The notes beneath the pieces are model-generated. The model was not told the origin of the DNA and did not search any database. It saw only the letters and a program-made list of their open reading frames with translations. A stretch of 36,852 nucleotides of DNA from Odoribacter sp. (GTDB lineage: Bacteria > Bacteroidota > Bacteroidia > Bacteroidales > Marinifilaceae): NCBI GenBank assembly GCA_020024465.1, contig JAHHTT010000019.1:1-36852 (forward strand), given 5' to 3'. Numbering within the stretch: position 1 is the stretch's first letter; the number at the start of each line of letters is the position of its first letter. The translations under genes were made by a program, and so were the position numbers. Below are positions 1-8,492 of this stretch, in pieces.

Positions 1-258
1 TTGACGAGTTGAAATGCTAAAGTTACTAAAAAGCAGGCTAAGTTACTTCCCAACATGGAATTAACAGATTCATAGGTGAATATTATTGCCACGGCGTACT
101 ACCATGCTGATAACTTTAAAAAGGAGCATGAAAAGAACGAGATCAGTTTATGGAAGTTTTACAACATACTTACTAGTGCTAACAAGAGCAGTTATATAGA
201 CAACTTCCCAGATAGAGCGTTACATGGAGATAATACCGATAAATGGTTTATAGAGTAA
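1..258 (+). pseudogene. DUF3871-family protein, C-terminal remnant
   Basis: Reading the frame of position 55 gives a C-terminal piece that resembles DUF3871 proteins found on Bacteroidales mobile elements, with the recognisable stretch WKFYNILTSANKSSYIDNF and the terminal KWFIE. It is broken. A TAG at 73-75 interrupts the frame where a Gln codon would be expected, and a TGA at 10-12 lies upstream. Compared with my recollection of the family, about 15-20 residues are missing between the NFPDR and ALHGD segments, so an in-frame deletion is likely. An open frame starting with GTG at 76 exists but is only the tail of this remnant. The window edge may hide more of it. The family assignment is from memory of the motif and is moderately secure. 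Confidence 0.55.
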
Positions 259-409
259 AACCGTTGTAAATAAATTCTTTTTATTCCACCAATTAGTCTA
301 ATTTTGCCATTACAATCAGTCCTTGATGTTTGTTGAATGCGGAAAATTATTTACATTTGTAAAACGTTATGCGGAAAGTCATTTTCTCATAACGGACATA
401 TTGAATTAA
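259..409. other. Non-coding spacer between gene remnants
   Basis: No open frame, RNA gene or clear repeat could be recognised here. The stretch is A/T-rich and separates the DUF3871 remnant from the YidD-like fragment. Confidence 0.4.
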
Positions 410-598
410 TGGAAGCATTTTTGTTTCATCCTTTGTAGATTTGATTACGTGAATATCTATAAGAAATATCTACATAGGGATGAAGGATGCGGCACTTGTG
501 CCATGTATCCTTCTTGTTCCCAATATGGATTGATTGTCTTTGAGGATTGTTATTTCCCAAAAGCGATGATATATATGGCAAATCCATCCGTTTGGTGA
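410..598 (+). pseudogene. YidD-like membrane-protein insertion factor fragment
   Basis: The frame running through 449 encodes IYKKYLHRDEGCGTCAMYPS followed by CSQYGL and PKAMIYMA. This matches the core of YidD-like proteins (a Tyr-Lys-Lys-Tyr helix, then C-x-x-YPSCSQY). There is no convincing start codon: the frame opens after a TAA at 407-409. The YidD-like sequence stops at about 580, where a different family (Fic) begins in another frame, and the YidD frame ends at a TGA at 596-598. It is therefore a decayed internal fragment and not a working gene. The family call rests on the cysteine/PSCSQY pattern only. Confidence 0.5.
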
Positions 599-1148
599 AG
601 GTAACACACGAACTACAGCAGTTTTTACCATTCAATATTTACGTTCGATGGGATTCAATGTTGAAAATGATCTTTTCGCTAAACATTCTTGGTATTTCCG
701 TAATGCTTTAGTAAGAGCCAATTATCAAAACATACAAAAAGGTATCAAAAGAGAATCCGATTATTTGGAGCGGTTCTTCCGTAATTTGCTGATGGGCGAA
801 AACAACGAACTGAAGAATCGATACATGGTAGTTGGTGCGCCATTAGAATGGGTAAAAGTTCAAAAACCGACAAGTACCCGACAAGTACCCGACAAGCTTG
901 CGACAAATTCAACTGAGATACAAACATTGATTGAAGTATTAGCAGAACAGCAATTATCAATCAAGGAAATACTTGCAGCCATGAATTTGAAAGATAGAGA
1001 GAATTTTATGGTAAACTATCTAAATCCTGCCATAAAAAAAGGCTTTGTTTCTATGCTCTATCCCGGTAAACCTCACCATCCTCGCCAAAAGTACCTACTT
1101 ACGGTTAAAGGATTAAGCGTCTATAATTCTAATAATGCTACAAGGTGA
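570..1148 (+). pseudogene. Fic-domain protein, 5'-truncated
   Basis: From about position 570 the frame reads YIWQIHPFGEGNTRTTAVFT, which contains the catalytic Fic motif HPFxxGN(T/G)R. Fic enzymes transfer AMP or related groups to protein hydroxyls. The rest reads through to a stop at 1148 with features usual for Bacteroides Fic proteins: the FNVENDLF helix, the YFRNALVRANY segment, and a C-terminal winged-helix-like tail with a linker of Thr/Pro repeats. The N-terminal half of the Fic fold is missing. An in-frame TGA at 567-569 and the adjoining YidD-like sequence show that it was cut off by recombination. A 166-residue open frame starts at ATG 648 but excludes the active-site motif, so it is not expected to be an active enzyme. 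Confidence 0.72.
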
Positions 1149-1387
1149 TAGAAGAAAATAACATAGCCATTGAAATAGCCAAGCATAAATAACTTAATAC
1201 AGCAGAGCATTTTAACCCATGGTTGAAATGGTCAAATTAGGTTCTGGCTCTTTTCGGAAAGTGGAGAATATACATTTACCACACATGGCTTGTCTGATAA
1301 TTGCGAAGAACACTAACAGCAAAAAACCGCAAGTACAAATAGCAAGGGAATATTTCAGACAGGAAACATCCACTTCTGAATTGATCA
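1149..1387. other. Unrecognised remnant sequence between Fic and istA fragments
   Basis: A 60-codon open frame at 1219-1401 (MVEMVKLGSG start) lies here but matches no family I recognise, and it runs into the istA-like remnant in another frame. It probably belongs to the mobile-element debris on either side. No promoter or leader supports it as a gene. Confidence 0.3.
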
Positions 1388-1560
1388 ACCATAGTTCCTG
1401 ACAATCAATCTCAAATCAGCTGTAACAAAACCAAGAGGAATTGAACCTGTAATAAATAACGGCTTTGCTGCATTTGCAGACCATTATGGCTGCGTTGTCT
1501 TTCCGGCAAGAATACGCAAGCCGAAAGACAAAGTCCCGGTTGAGAATGCTGTAAGACTAG
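1388..1560 (+). pseudogene. istA: IS21-family transposase IstA fragment
   Basis: Split over frames, this stretch encodes IVPDN, then KSAVTKPRGIEPVINNGFAA, then DHYGCVVFPARIRKPKDKVP and VENAVRL. This is the characteristic end of the DDE integrase core of IstA, in which the VPDN Asp and the DKxxVE Glu are part of the catalytic set. A frameshift near 1405 separates the VPDN part from the rest. Nothing resembling the N-terminal two-thirds of IstA was found directly upstream. It is a dead IS21 remnant directly followed by the istB remnant, as expected from IS21 gene order. Confidence 0.6.
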
Positions 1561-1956
1561 ATAAAAACTATATAGCTTCAGCCATAGGATATGAAGCATG
1601 TAAAAATGGAATCAGAACTTTATATTCCAATACATCAAAACTTATGAAATAGCCTAAAACAAGGATATTATAGAATCTGAGATGAAAAAATTGAAAAGTG
1701 CTCACTGCTGATTCTTGACGACCTGTTTCTTATAGGACTGGATGCTAAGGAAAGGTCAATCCTCATGGAAATAATAGAAGGCAGACACAGACTAAAATCA
1801 ATCATAATAACTCCACGATTTCCTGTCAAAAGTTGGTATGATACAATAGGAAATCCTACCGTAGCCGATGCTATCCTAGACAGAATTATACATACTGCAC
1901 ACAAGATTGAACTTATAGGGGATTACGTAAGAAAGAGCAATGCTAAAAAGAAGTAG
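1561..1956 (+). pseudogene. istB: IS21-family helper ATPase IstB, decayed
   Basis: The translated fragments ASAIGYEACKNGIRTLYSNT, MKKLKSAH, ILDDLFLIGLDAKERSILME and NPTVADAILDRIIHTAHKIE follow the order of IstB proteins. ILDD is the Walker B motif, and the ADAILDRI/AHKIEL segment is the conserved C-terminus. The Walker A region is missing, an in-frame TAG occurs near 1650, and frames change around 1700-1760. An open frame of 63 codons beginning at 1765 is just the surviving tail. IstB is the AAA+ partner of IstA in IS21 transposition. This copy cannot be functional. Confidence 0.65.
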
Positions 1957-2217
1957 TACTTTTTAGTAGGTCCATTGGGTGTATTATTGTGAGTTAAGCG
2001 ACTTTATATTTTCCAATCAAACACATAGTCCGTTGTCATCCGTCAGGAATGAGTATCCGTAGTATCAGTCCTTCCCTCCAGGTTTCACGTAATACAGTCA
2101 AACTTATATCCGTATATACGAAGATACGGGCATAGAACAGGAGCGTCCCAGAGATTACAGTTACTGTTCATTCTGCCTATACCTCAGGCGTGAAAGGGAG
2201 GTAAAATTACAAACACC
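1957..2217. other. Degenerate spacer, possible further IS21 debris
   Basis: No intact frame is present. One frame around 2050-2130 reads SIRSISPSLQVSRNTVKLIS, which resembles the helix-turn-helix of IstA N-termini, but the reading is short and broken. This marks the boundary of the mobile-element graveyard before the housekeeping block begins at 2218. Confidence 0.3.
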
Positions 2218-3405
2218 CTATTCTTTCATCTTATCTACCGAGCGGACAAATTCGATATCGGCACGGAAAAGCTTACGATAAGTGATATGCGTACGGGCTA
2301 CAAAAGCGCCTATATATTCCATCAGGTGAATCATCGGCGGATTAAATTCTCCCACCCAGTTCAATTCCAGATATTTATAATTACTGTCCTGTTCAACGAT
2401 ACATTCTGTAAAGCGCTTGATCATGGCTGCCTCCACACCTTTGCCCTGAAATTCGGGAACCACACCGAAAAGTTGTCCCAAAGCTACATCAATCTTCTTG
2501 ACATGGCGATAATACATAAACTTCAGGATTCCCAACAGATTCATCTTTCCATTCAGATGTTTCACTGCCTGATTGATTTCCGGAAACATCAAAAAGAAAC
2601 CTATCGGCTCATTTTTGTAAAAAGCAAAATAAATCAAATCCTTGTCGATAATCGGTTGCAGATTCTTATAGATAGATTCCACCTGATCCCGCGTAATACC
2701 GTCCACTCCATGAACTTCCAGATTCCATGCCTTGTTATACACTGTCAGCAACGCTTCGATAGCCCGCTCCTTACCGATATCTCCATAGGTGTGCACCGTA
2801 TAATCCGGATTCTTCAAAATACGGTCCGCCTTCCAAACCACTATCTTTGAAAGACTCTCCAACACCAGGCGCGTACGATAGGTGAATTGTTTGAAAAAGT
2901 CAAGAAAACCATACTCCTCAAAAAATTTCACATAATACGGTTGCGTATAGGGCATCGCATAAACAGGCGGCTGATCGAAACCATCCACAAGCAATCCCCA
3001 CCACTCTATACGCTCTCCAAAATTCACCGGACCTTCCATGGCTTCCATACCCCGACTTTCCAACCACCCGCGACAACGGTCGAACAACATGAAAGCAGCT
3101 TCTTTATCATCGATGCATTCAAAAAAGCCCATCTGCCCGACTGTATATTTATCCAAATTACAAGTCTTGCGGTTAATAAAAGCTGCAACACGTCCTACAC
3201 ATACCCCTTTCTCATCACGCAAAATCCAACGTGCACACTCCCCATGCTTGAAGTTAGGGTTCTTCTCCGGATTAAACACATTGCGGATGTCATTATCCAA
3301 AGGGCGCACCCAATAGGGATTGCCGCGATACAGACGCACCGGCAATCCAATAAACTCTTTTTCCGCAATTCTATCTTTTACTTCTTCTAAAGAAAACATA
3401 AACAT
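2218..3405 (-). CDS. GNAT-like acetyltransferase, Bacteroidetes conserved
   Basis: This 395-residue cytosolic protein contains a C-terminal GNAT-like region. The stretch LGQLFGVVPEFQGKGVEAAM, around residues 308-327, has the beta-strand followed by QGKGV, which matches the Q/RxxGxG/A acetyl-CoA pyrophosphate loop. The N-terminal half (RLYRGNPYWVRP, then FFECIDDKEAAFMLFDRCRG) resembles a second degenerate acyltransferase-like module, an arrangement common in large conserved Bacteroidetes proteins of unknown substrate. No signal peptide or membrane segment is visible. It lies 4 nt downstream of gpsA on the same strand, so the two are probably co-transcribed. A start at the third residue (3399) is equally possible. 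Substrate unknown. Confidence 0.7.
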   Translation of the reverse strand: MFMFSLEEVKDRIAEKEFIGLPVRLYRGNPYWVRPLDNDIRNVFNPEKNPNFKHGECARWILRDEKGVCVGRVAAFINRKTCNLDKYTVGQMGFFECIDDKEAAFMLFDRCRGWLESRGMEAMEGPVNFGERIEWWGLLVDGFDQPPVYAMPYTQPYYVKFFEEYGFLDFFKQFTYRTRLVLESLSKIVVWKADRILKNPDYTVHTYGDIGKERAIEALLTVYNKAWNLEVHGVDGITRDQVESIYKNLQPIIDKDLIYFAFYKNEPIGFFLMFPEINQAVKHLNGKMNLLGILKFMYYRHVKKIDVALGQLFGVVPEFQGKGVEAAMIKRFTECIVEQDSNYKYLELNWVGEFNPPMIHLMEYIGAFVARTHITYRKLFRADIEFVRSVDKMKE

Positions 3406-3409
3406 CCAT

Positions 3410-4411
3410 TTATCTCAACTCCTCCGTCAGCAATCGAATTTCCAACGAAGGACTGATACGTTCATAAAGAATATTATAGACAGCCGTAGTAATCGGTATG
3501 TGTACCTTATACTTAGCATTAATTTCCATGATTCCCTTCACGGCAAAATAACCTTCGGCAATCATTAACATCTCCATCTGGGCCGATTTCACCGAATACC
3601 CCTTACCGATCATCGTTCCGAAAGTCCGGTTGCGGCTGAATTGCGAATACGCCGTCACGAGCAAGTCGCCAAGATAGGCAGAACACTTGATATCCCGCTG
3701 AATAGGATGCACAACAGCTACAAAACGCTCGATTTCCTGAATGGCATTAGACACCAATACAGCCTGAAAATTATCTCCATAACGCAATCCATGACAAATA
3801 CCGGCAGCAATGGCAAATATATTTTTCATTATGGCGGCATACTCCGTGCCGTATATATCATCGGAAATAGAGGTCTTGACATAATGACAATTGAACAGCT
3901 GGGACACAAAACGGGCCACTTTTACATCAGCACTGGAAAAAGTCAGATAAGACAAACGTTCCAAAGCAATCTCCTCTGCATGGCAAGGCCCGGAAATCAC
4001 AACAATCTGTTCAAAAGGAACCTCATATTGCTGATGAAAGAACTCTCCGATAATCAGATTATCATCCGGGATAAGCCCCTTGATAGCCGAAACCACAATC
4101 TTATCCTTCAACGACCGTGATGCCTTCGCCACCACGTTTTTTATAAAAGCACTCGGTATTGCAAAAATAATAATATCGGAATGTGCTATCAGATAATCCA
4201 AATTGTCTGTAAAAGTGATCTTCGAAAGATCAAAATCCACTGAACACAAATATCGGGGATTATGCTTCAACTCTTTAAAAGCATTAACCGACTCTATATT
4301 CCGCATAAACCAATTGATATGGTCATTGGTTTCTGTCAAAATTTTAGCAATAGCCGTAGCCCAACTGCCACCACCAACCACGGCAATACGGGGTGATTCT
4401 GGAATTTCCAT
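3410..4411 (-). CDS. gpsA: Glycerol-3-phosphate dehydrogenase [NAD(P)+]
   Basis: GpsA reduces dihydroxyacetone phosphate to sn-glycerol 3-phosphate for phospholipid synthesis, in the cytosol. The N-terminus shows the dinucleotide loop VVGGGSWATAIAKIL. Other family signatures are AIPSAF, VVSAIKGLIP, and the KNIFAIAAGICHGLRYGDN segment carrying the catalytic Lys, followed by GDLLVTAYSQFSRNRTFG. A longer open frame reaches 4489, but I chose the ATG at 4409-4411 (MEIPESPRIAVVGGG). This puts the nucleotide loop at the normal place, gives 333 residues, the usual family length, and keeps the gene clear of the upstream terminator. It follows lysS on the same strand, but a strong terminator hairpin lies between them. 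Confidence 0.93.
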   Translation of the reverse strand: MEIPESPRIAVVGGGSWATAIAKILTETNDHINWFMRNIESVNAFKELKHNPRYLCSVDFDLSKITFTDNLDYLIAHSDIIIFAIPSAFIKNVVAKASRSLKDKIVVSAIKGLIPDDNLIIGEFFHQQYEVPFEQIVVISGPCHAEEIALERLSYLTFSSADVKVARFVSQLFNCHYVKTSISDDIYGTEYAAIMKNIFAIAAGICHGLRYGDNFQAVLVSNAIQEIERFVAVVHPIQRDIKCSAYLGDLLVTAYSQFSRNRTFGTMIGKGYSVKSAQMEMLMIAEGYFAVKGIMEINAKYKVHIPITTAVYNILYERISPSLEIRLLTEELR

Positions 4412-4444
4412 GTACAAATAAGTTAGAAAGTTGCAATATAAAAA

Positions 4445-4468
4445 ATTGCCGGGACTGTTACCCCGGCA
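4445..4468 (-). terminator. Intrinsic terminator downstream of lysS
   Basis: A perfect 8-bp inverted repeat (TTGCCGGG / CCCGGCAA) with an 8-nt loop is followed on the minus strand by a run of six T residues. It lies 9 nt past the lysS stop and 34 nt before the gpsA start. It should limit read-through from lysS into gpsA. Confidence 0.85.
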
Positions 4469-4476
4469 ACCGGTCT

Positions 4477-6198
4477 TTATGCCAGCCAAGACTTCACATC
4501 ATCCGGAGTCAAACCTGACAAACCTAATTTTTCCTTTTTATTGATTCCACACAATTCCTGATGGAATTTATTCAGATTCTCGACAGCTTTCAGCGATTCA
4601 ACGGTCTGATAACCGGCTTTCTTCACTACGGCAATCCAATCTTTAGGAATACCCAGTGCTTCATATTTCTCATCCGGATCAACAACCGGTTTCTTTTCCG
4701 GCTTCATCTGCGGGAAGAACAATACATCCTGAATAGAAGCGCTGTCAGTCAAAAACATACAGAGACGGTCAATACCGATTCCCATTCCCGAGGTCGGAGG
4801 CATGCCATATTCCAAAGCACGGACAAAGTCGTAATCAATATACATAGCCTCATCATCACCACGTTCCTGCAATTTCAACTGCTCCTGAAAACGTTCAAGC
4901 TGATCTATCGGATCATTCAACTCAGAATAAGCATTGGCCACCTCCTTACCGTTAACGAACAATTCAAAACGTTCGGTAAGATCCGGATTCTTACGGTGTT
5001 TCTTCGTCAACGGCGACATTTCCTTCGGATAATCATAAATAAAGGTCGGCTGTATATAATGACTTTCGCACTTTTCACCGAAGATCTCATCAATCAACTT
5101 GCCTTTACCCATCGTCTTGTCCACCGGTATATCCATCTTCACACAAGCGTCGTACAATTCTTCTTCAGACATCTTCTCAATGTCATAGCCGGTATATTCC
5201 CTGATGGCATCCGCCATACGTACACGACGGAAAGGACGTTTGAAATCAATTTCATTTTCACCGATAACAGCCTTTGTAGTGCCGTTTATGGCAAGAGCCG
5301 CTCTTTCAATCATCTCCTCCGTGAAATTCATCATCCACAGATAATCCTTGTAAGCCACATAAATTTCCATACACGTAAACTCCGGATTGTGAGTGCGGTC
5401 CATACCTTCATTACGGAAATTACGGGAGAATTCATATACACCTTCAAAACCTCCGACAATCAACCGTTTCAAATAAAGCTCATTGGCAATGCGAAGATAC
5501 AAGGGAATATCAAGCGCATTGTGATGAGTGATGAACGGACGGGCAGAAGCTCCTCCGGGAATGGCCTGCAATACGGGAGTTTCCACTTCCAAATATCCTT
5601 TGGAATTAAAAAACTCACGAATGGCATTTATCATCTTGGTACGTTTTACAAACACATCTTTCACCTGAGGATTTACAATCAGGTCCAGATAGCGCTGACG
5701 ATAACGCTGTTCCGGATCGGTAAAAGCATCAAACACCTTACCGTCCTTTTCCTTGACAACCGGTAGCGGACGCAATGATTTAGAAAGCATCACCAACTCT
5801 TTGGCATGCACGGAAATCTCTCCGGTCTGTGTACGGAATACAAATCCCTTTACACCAACGATATCCCCGATATCCATCAACTTTTTGAATACCACATTAT
5901 AGGCTGTAGATGCCTCATCTTCGGAAATATCGTCGCGGCTCACATACACCTGAATACGTCCCGTTGCATCCTGTAATTCAAAAAATGAAGCTTTACCCAT
6001 AATCCGGCGTGTCATCATACGTCCTGCAATCACCACCTGACGGGGCTCTGCCTCTTCGTTGAACTGTTCTTTAATTTCTGCCGCACGGGCATCCACTTTA
6101 AACTCTGCTGCCGGATAGGCTTCTATTCCAAGTTTATCCAATTCTTTCAGGGAATTTCTGCGGATAACCTCTTGTTCACTTAACTCAGTAAAGCTCAT
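4477..6198 (-). CDS. lysS: Lysyl-tRNA synthetase, class II
   Basis: LysRS charges tRNA-Lys. The N-terminal OB-fold anticodon-binding domain covers roughly residues 55-145 (VVIAGRMMTRRIMGKASFFE). It is followed by the class II catalytic core: motif 2 is FSRNFRNEGMDRTHNPEFTC and motif 3 is GMGIGIDRLCMFLTD. The 573-residue length exceeds the roughly 500 of E. coli LysRS because of a C-terminal extension of about 70 residues after MKPEKK, which I associate with Bacteroidetes LysRS. The gene ends before the terminator at 4445-4468, and its promoter lies at about 6262-6269. No internal damage was seen. Confidence 0.97.
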   Translation of the reverse strand: MSFTELSEQEVIRRNSLKELDKLGIEAYPAAEFKVDARAAEIKEQFNEEAEPRQVVIAGRMMTRRIMGKASFFELQDATGRIQVYVSRDDISEDEASTAYNVVFKKLMDIGDIVGVKGFVFRTQTGEISVHAKELVMLSKSLRPLPVVKEKDGKVFDAFTDPEQRYRQRYLDLIVNPQVKDVFVKRTKMINAIREFFNSKGYLEVETPVLQAIPGGASARPFITHHNALDIPLYLRIANELYLKRLIVGGFEGVYEFSRNFRNEGMDRTHNPEFTCMEIYVAYKDYLWMMNFTEEMIERAALAINGTTKAVIGENEIDFKRPFRRVRMADAIREYTGYDIEKMSEEELYDACVKMDIPVDKTMGKGKLIDEIFGEKCESHYIQPTFIYDYPKEMSPLTKKHRKNPDLTERFELFVNGKEVANAYSELNDPIDQLERFQEQLKLQERGDDEAMYIDYDFVRALEYGMPPTSGMGIGIDRLCMFLTDSASIQDVLFFPQMKPEKKPVVDPDEKYEALGIPKDWIAVVKKAGYQTVESLKAVENLNKFHQELCGINKKEKLGLSGLTPDDVKSWLA

Positions 6199-6261
6199 TT
6201 TTAATTCATTTTAAAATTATTTGTTCATCTGCCGTTACCACGGACTCTGCTTTTAAGAATG

Positions 6262-6269
6262 CAAAGTTA
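6262..6269 (-). promoter_or_regulatory. Bacteroidetes -7 element for lysS
   Basis: On the minus strand this reads TAACTTTG, an exact match to the Bacteroidetes -7 consensus TAnnTTTG. It is about 63 nt upstream of the lysS start codon. A TTTG at 6294-6297 could be the -33 element, but the spacing of 24 nt is longer than usual, so only the -7 call is firm. Confidence 0.5.
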
Positions 6270-6700
6270 CAAGAAATCAGGAAAAAAAATATACAAATAA
6301 ACATCAAAAACTTCCCCGATATCAAAATTCGTGAAGAAATGCTTGAGACGGAAGACTGATGCCGGCAGAATGCTTCTGCCTGACCTAAAGACAATAATTA
6401 TTCCGCTTCACGACAATCTTATTTCTAAAGCAAAAACATAACACATCTATGAAATATATTCCAGCAAACTTATTATAAAGTTATATGAATCTTATAAAGA
6501 TAGGATTCATATAGGATTTATATAGGATTCATATAGGATTTGATGTAGATTAAATACGGATTTACGATAAACCTGACACGGACATGACAAAGACAGAAGA
6601 AATCCATATACCTAAGGCAATTAATTAATCACATGTAGCAGAGAGTTTTATTCGAATTGCAAAAAAAATCAAAACAATTATATGAAATTATTCCAAACAA
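6270..6700. other. Divergent intergenic region between lysS and recJ
   Basis: This A/T-rich region of more than 400 bp contains no supported gene. It carries the promoter for lysS at one end, the recJ promoter at the other, and a short tandem repeat at 6500-6542 described separately. The remaining sequence shows nothing I recognise. Confidence 0.5.
6500..6542. repeat. 11-bp tandem repeat (ATAGGATTYAT, nearly 4 units)
   Basis: Four consecutive units read ATAGGATTCAT, ATAGGATTTAT, ATAGGATTCAT and ATAGGATTTG, with alternating C/T at position 9 and a truncated last unit. The 11-bp period is close to one helical turn. The repeat lies in the divergent lysS/recJ intergenic region, about 190 bp upstream of the recJ promoter. 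Function unknown; it could be slippage-generated or a protein-binding array. Confidence 0.8.
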
Positions 6701-6703
6701 CAC

Positions 6704-6734
6704 TTTGAAATAAGCAGGAATTTTCACTACTTTG
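6704..6734 (+). promoter_or_regulatory. Promoter of the recJ operon
   Basis: A -33-like TTTG at 6704-6707 is followed after 20 nt by TACTTTG at 6728-6734. This is the Bacteroidetes promoter layout, with the -7 element one base shorter than TAnnTTTG. The recJ ATG follows 22 nt downstream. Confidence 0.55.
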
Positions 6735-6756
6735 TAGCAGAATAGAAAAATGTATA

Positions 6757-8487
6757 ATGAAAAAACGATGGGTTATAAACACTCCGCCGGAGGAATCTAA
6801 GATACAAGAACTTGCAAAAAAAATAAACTGTCACCCCGTTATCGCAAATCTTTTGCTTCAACGGGGTATTGAAAGTATTGAGCAGGCACAGGCATTTTTT
6901 AATCCTTCGCTCAACATGCTCCACGATCCTTTTCTGATGAAGGATATGGACAAGGCCGTGGAACGTCTGGACAGAGCCATTGCCGCAGATGAAAAGATAC
7001 TGATATACGGAGACTATGATGTGGACGGAACTACAGCTGTCGCTTTATTATACAAATATTTGAAAAGCCGTTGCAATGCTGAAAACCTGGAATATTACAT
7101 ACCGGACCGTTACACCGAAGGATATGGAGTTTCCATCAAAGGTATCGATTATGCCGCCGACAATAACTTTTCCTTAATGCTGATAACCGATTGCGGAATC
7201 AAGGCTGTGGAAAAAGTAAGATACGCAAATTCCCAAAAGGTAGACATCATTATTTGCGATCACCATACTCCAGGAGATTCGCTCCCCGAAGCCATCGCCG
7301 TGCTTGACCCACAGCGCAAGGATTGTGAATATCCCTACAAATGGTTAAGCGGTTGCGGAGTAAGCTTCAAATTGGTGCAAGCCCATAGTTTGAAACACAA
7401 TCTGCCGATGTCGGAACTCTATAAATTGCTGGATTTGCTTTGCGTAAGCATTGCCAGCGATATTGTCCCCATCACCGGTGAAAATCGGATTCTGGCCTAT
7501 TACGGCTTACAACAATTGAATATGCAACCCAGTCTTGGCCTCAAAACCATTATAAAAGTTGCCGGTATTGGCAAAGAGATTACCATCAACGATATCGTAT
7601 TCCGTATCGGTCCCCGCATCAATGCTGCCGGCCGTGTCGAATCCGGCCGTAAATCAGTTGAATTATTGACAGCAGATTTTGAATCAACGGCGGAAGAAAT
7701 CGCACTTGACATCAACACATTCAACGACCAGCGCAAAAAACTGGACCACGACATCACAGAAGAAGCCATACGGCATATCAAACATTCGGACCTTGAACCT
7801 TTCAAGAAAACGACCGTACTGTTCAATTCCAACTGGCATAAAGGAGTCATTGGGATTGTCGCATCGCGCTTGACGGAATCGTTCTACCGCCCCACAATCA
7901 TATTGACAGAATCCAATGGGCTTGCGACCGGTTCGGCCCGTTCAGTCGAAGGTTTCGACCTGTATTATGCCATTTCGCAATGCAGTGAATATCTGGAGAA
8001 CTACGGAGGTCACAAATATGCTGCCGGCCTGACATTGAAACTGGAGAATCTGGAGCCATTCAAAGAAAAATTTGAGCAGATTGTGCGAGAAACCATCAAT
8101 AATGAAATGCTGACCCCACAAATCAACATCGACGCCCAATTAAAACTAAATGACATCACTCCGGAATTTTACCATATGCTCAAAAAATTCGCTCCATTCG
8201 GTCCCAATAACACGATTCCTGTTTTCGTAACAGAGAATGTGGTAAATTTCATCGGCACCCGTCGGGTGGGACGTAACAACGAGCATCTGAAATTAGTGGT
8301 GGTCGATGACACCCGCGTCTGTAACGACCGAAGCGGCATCGGTTTCGGGATGGGACATTTGTATGACAAAATCAATTCAGGACATTTTTTCGACATCTGT
8401 TATACATTGCAGGAGAATGAATTCATGGGAAAGAATGACATACAAATGATGCTCAAAGACCTTCACTTTCAAGAACATGAAAATTAA
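6757..8487 (+). CDS. recJ: Single-stranded-DNA exonuclease RecJ
   Basis: RecJ is the 5'-3' ssDNA exonuclease of recombinational and mismatch repair. The protein has 576 residues, the normal family length. It carries the DHH phosphoesterase motifs: DYDVDGTTA at about residues 86-94, LITDCG near 143, and CDHHTPGD at about 167-174. The DHHA1 domain is marked by ENYGGHKYAAG, followed by an OB-fold region near the C-terminus (PFGPNNTIPVF). The start ATG lies 22 nt after a plausible promoter. recR starts 5 nt after its stop, so the two repair genes are probably co-transcribed. Confidence 0.96.
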   Translation: MKKRWVINTPPEESKIQELAKKINCHPVIANLLLQRGIESIEQAQAFFNPSLNMLHDPFLMKDMDKAVERLDRAIAADEKILIYGDYDVDGTTAVALLYKYLKSRCNAENLEYYIPDRYTEGYGVSIKGIDYAADNNFSLMLITDCGIKAVEKVRYANSQKVDIIICDHHTPGDSLPEAIAVLDPQRKDCEYPYKWLSGCGVSFKLVQAHSLKHNLPMSELYKLLDLLCVSIASDIVPITGENRILAYYGLQQLNMQPSLGLKTIIKVAGIGKEITINDIVFRIGPRINAAGRVESGRKSVELLTADFESTAEEIALDINTFNDQRKKLDHDITEEAIRHIKHSDLEPFKKTTVLFNSNWHKGVIGIVASRLTESFYRPTIILTESNGLATGSARSVEGFDLYYAISQCSEYLENYGGHKYAAGLTLKLENLEPFKEKFEQIVRETINNEMLTPQINIDAQLKLNDITPEFYHMLKKFAPFGPNNTIPVFVTENVVNFIGTRRVGRNNEHLKLVVVDDTRVCNDRSGIGFGMGHLYDKINSGHFFDICYTLQENEFMGKNDIQMMLKDLHFQEHEN

Positions 8488-8492
8488 GGAAT

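Noticed and set aside
76..258. 60-residue open frame as a small gene
   Set aside because: Homology continues upstream across a TAG, showing that it is part of a disrupted DUF3871 gene.
648..1148. 166-residue open frame as an intact gene
   Set aside because: The Fic homology, including the catalytic motif, begins upstream of its ATG, so it is the tail of a truncated gene.
2287..3390. Plus-strand open frames of 187 and 167 codons
   Set aside because: Both are antisense shadows of the acetyltransferase-like gene, with no motif or leader.
4561..5766. Long plus-strand open frame of 401 codons
   Set aside because: It lies wholly inside lysS on the opposite strand, and its translation shows no family features.
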